A stretch of DNA of 6,770 nt from CAYOKT01 sp964404605 (lineage in GTDB: Bacteria; Electryoneota; Electryoneia; Electryoneales; Electryoneaceae), in NCBI GenBank assembly GCA_964404605.1, contig CAYOKT010000119.1:1-6770 (forward strand). The letters are read 5' to 3'. The notes under the pieces were generated by a model. It did not search any database. It saw nothing but the letters and a program-made list of their open reading frames with translations, and was not told the origin of the DNA. This document shows, one piece after another, positions 6,634-6,770 of this stretch. The first letter of the stretch is position 1. Each line of letters begins with the position of its first letter. The translations under genes and the position numbers were made by a program.

Positions 6634-6663
6634 AAGTTAGAGAATTTTTGCACAAACTCGCAA
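6634..6663 (-). promoter_or_regulatory. Possible promoter of the operon
   Basis: In the leader of the transporter gene the only AT-rich patch (about 6632-6657) is flanked by TTGCGA (6663-6658) and TAACTT (6639-6634), spaced 18 bases. Both boxes are weak matches to the housekeeping consensus. No sigma-54 type GG/GC pair was found there. The rest of 6593-6770 shows no convincing gene. Confidence 0.25.
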
Positions 6664-6770
6664 GGCGAAACGTCTCCCCCGCACGACAGCGTGAAACCTC
6701 TTTTCCCTCCACCATTCCAGACCATCCATGCTCAAAGGCGCTGCTTCACCACGCAACCGGAACCGCGCGC

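Noticed and set aside
6537..6725. A 62-codon minus-strand frame overlapping the transporter start.
   Set aside because: It is in a different frame from the transporter, overlaps its first codons, and has an unusual composition with no domain. No clear ribosome site supports it.
6732..6770. A 12-codon open stretch ending in TGA on the minus strand, possibly the end of an upstream gene.
   Set aside because: It is too short to identify and could be chance; the window ends before anything more can be seen.
6593..6770. A sigma-54 promoter in the leader.
   Set aside because: The TTGC at 6660-6663 does not have GG at the required spacing upstream.

Overview
This GC-rich bacterial window holds five genes, all on the minus strand, so the order of transcription runs from the right end to the left. 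The genes are tightly packed and read as one operon. The genome type fits a Gram-negative bacterium of the deltaproteobacterial kind (Desulfobacterota, Desulfuromonadota or similar). This rests on the high GC, the gene families and an inner-membrane histidine kinase with a periplasmic Cache sensor. It is an inference from gene style; no marker gene is present.

Region by region, in transcription order: 6770-6593 is an untranslated leader with one AT-rich patch and a weak promoter candidate. 6592-4316 encodes a SulP-family anion transporter with a STAS tail and an unusual long coiled-coil insertion predicted to be periplasmic. 4245-3028 encodes a three-part protein: a cytidylate-kinase-like domain, a BON-like domain and a C-terminal receiver. 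2957-1239 encodes a membrane histidine kinase with a double Cache sensor. 1235-852 encodes a stand-alone receiver protein. 855-127 encodes a histidine-kinase relative that keeps its phospho-acceptor histidine but has lost the ATP-binding motifs. 126-1 is a short non-coding stretch dense in hairpins that may end the transcript.

Together the genes look like an anion transporter with its own signalling module. A working model, which is inference, is: the Cache kinase senses a periplasmic ligand and autophosphorylates at H356. The phosphoryl group passes to the stand-alone receiver (D54), then to H46 of the degenerate kinase acting as a phosphotransferase, and finally to D330 of the kinase-like/BON/receiver protein. 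None of the five proteins carries a recognisable DNA-binding domain. The output may therefore act at the protein level, possibly on the SulP transporter (for example through its STAS domain), rather than on transcription. The most unusual points are the kinase-like/BON/receiver fusion, the ATPase-dead kinase homologue, and the coiled-coil insertion in SulP.
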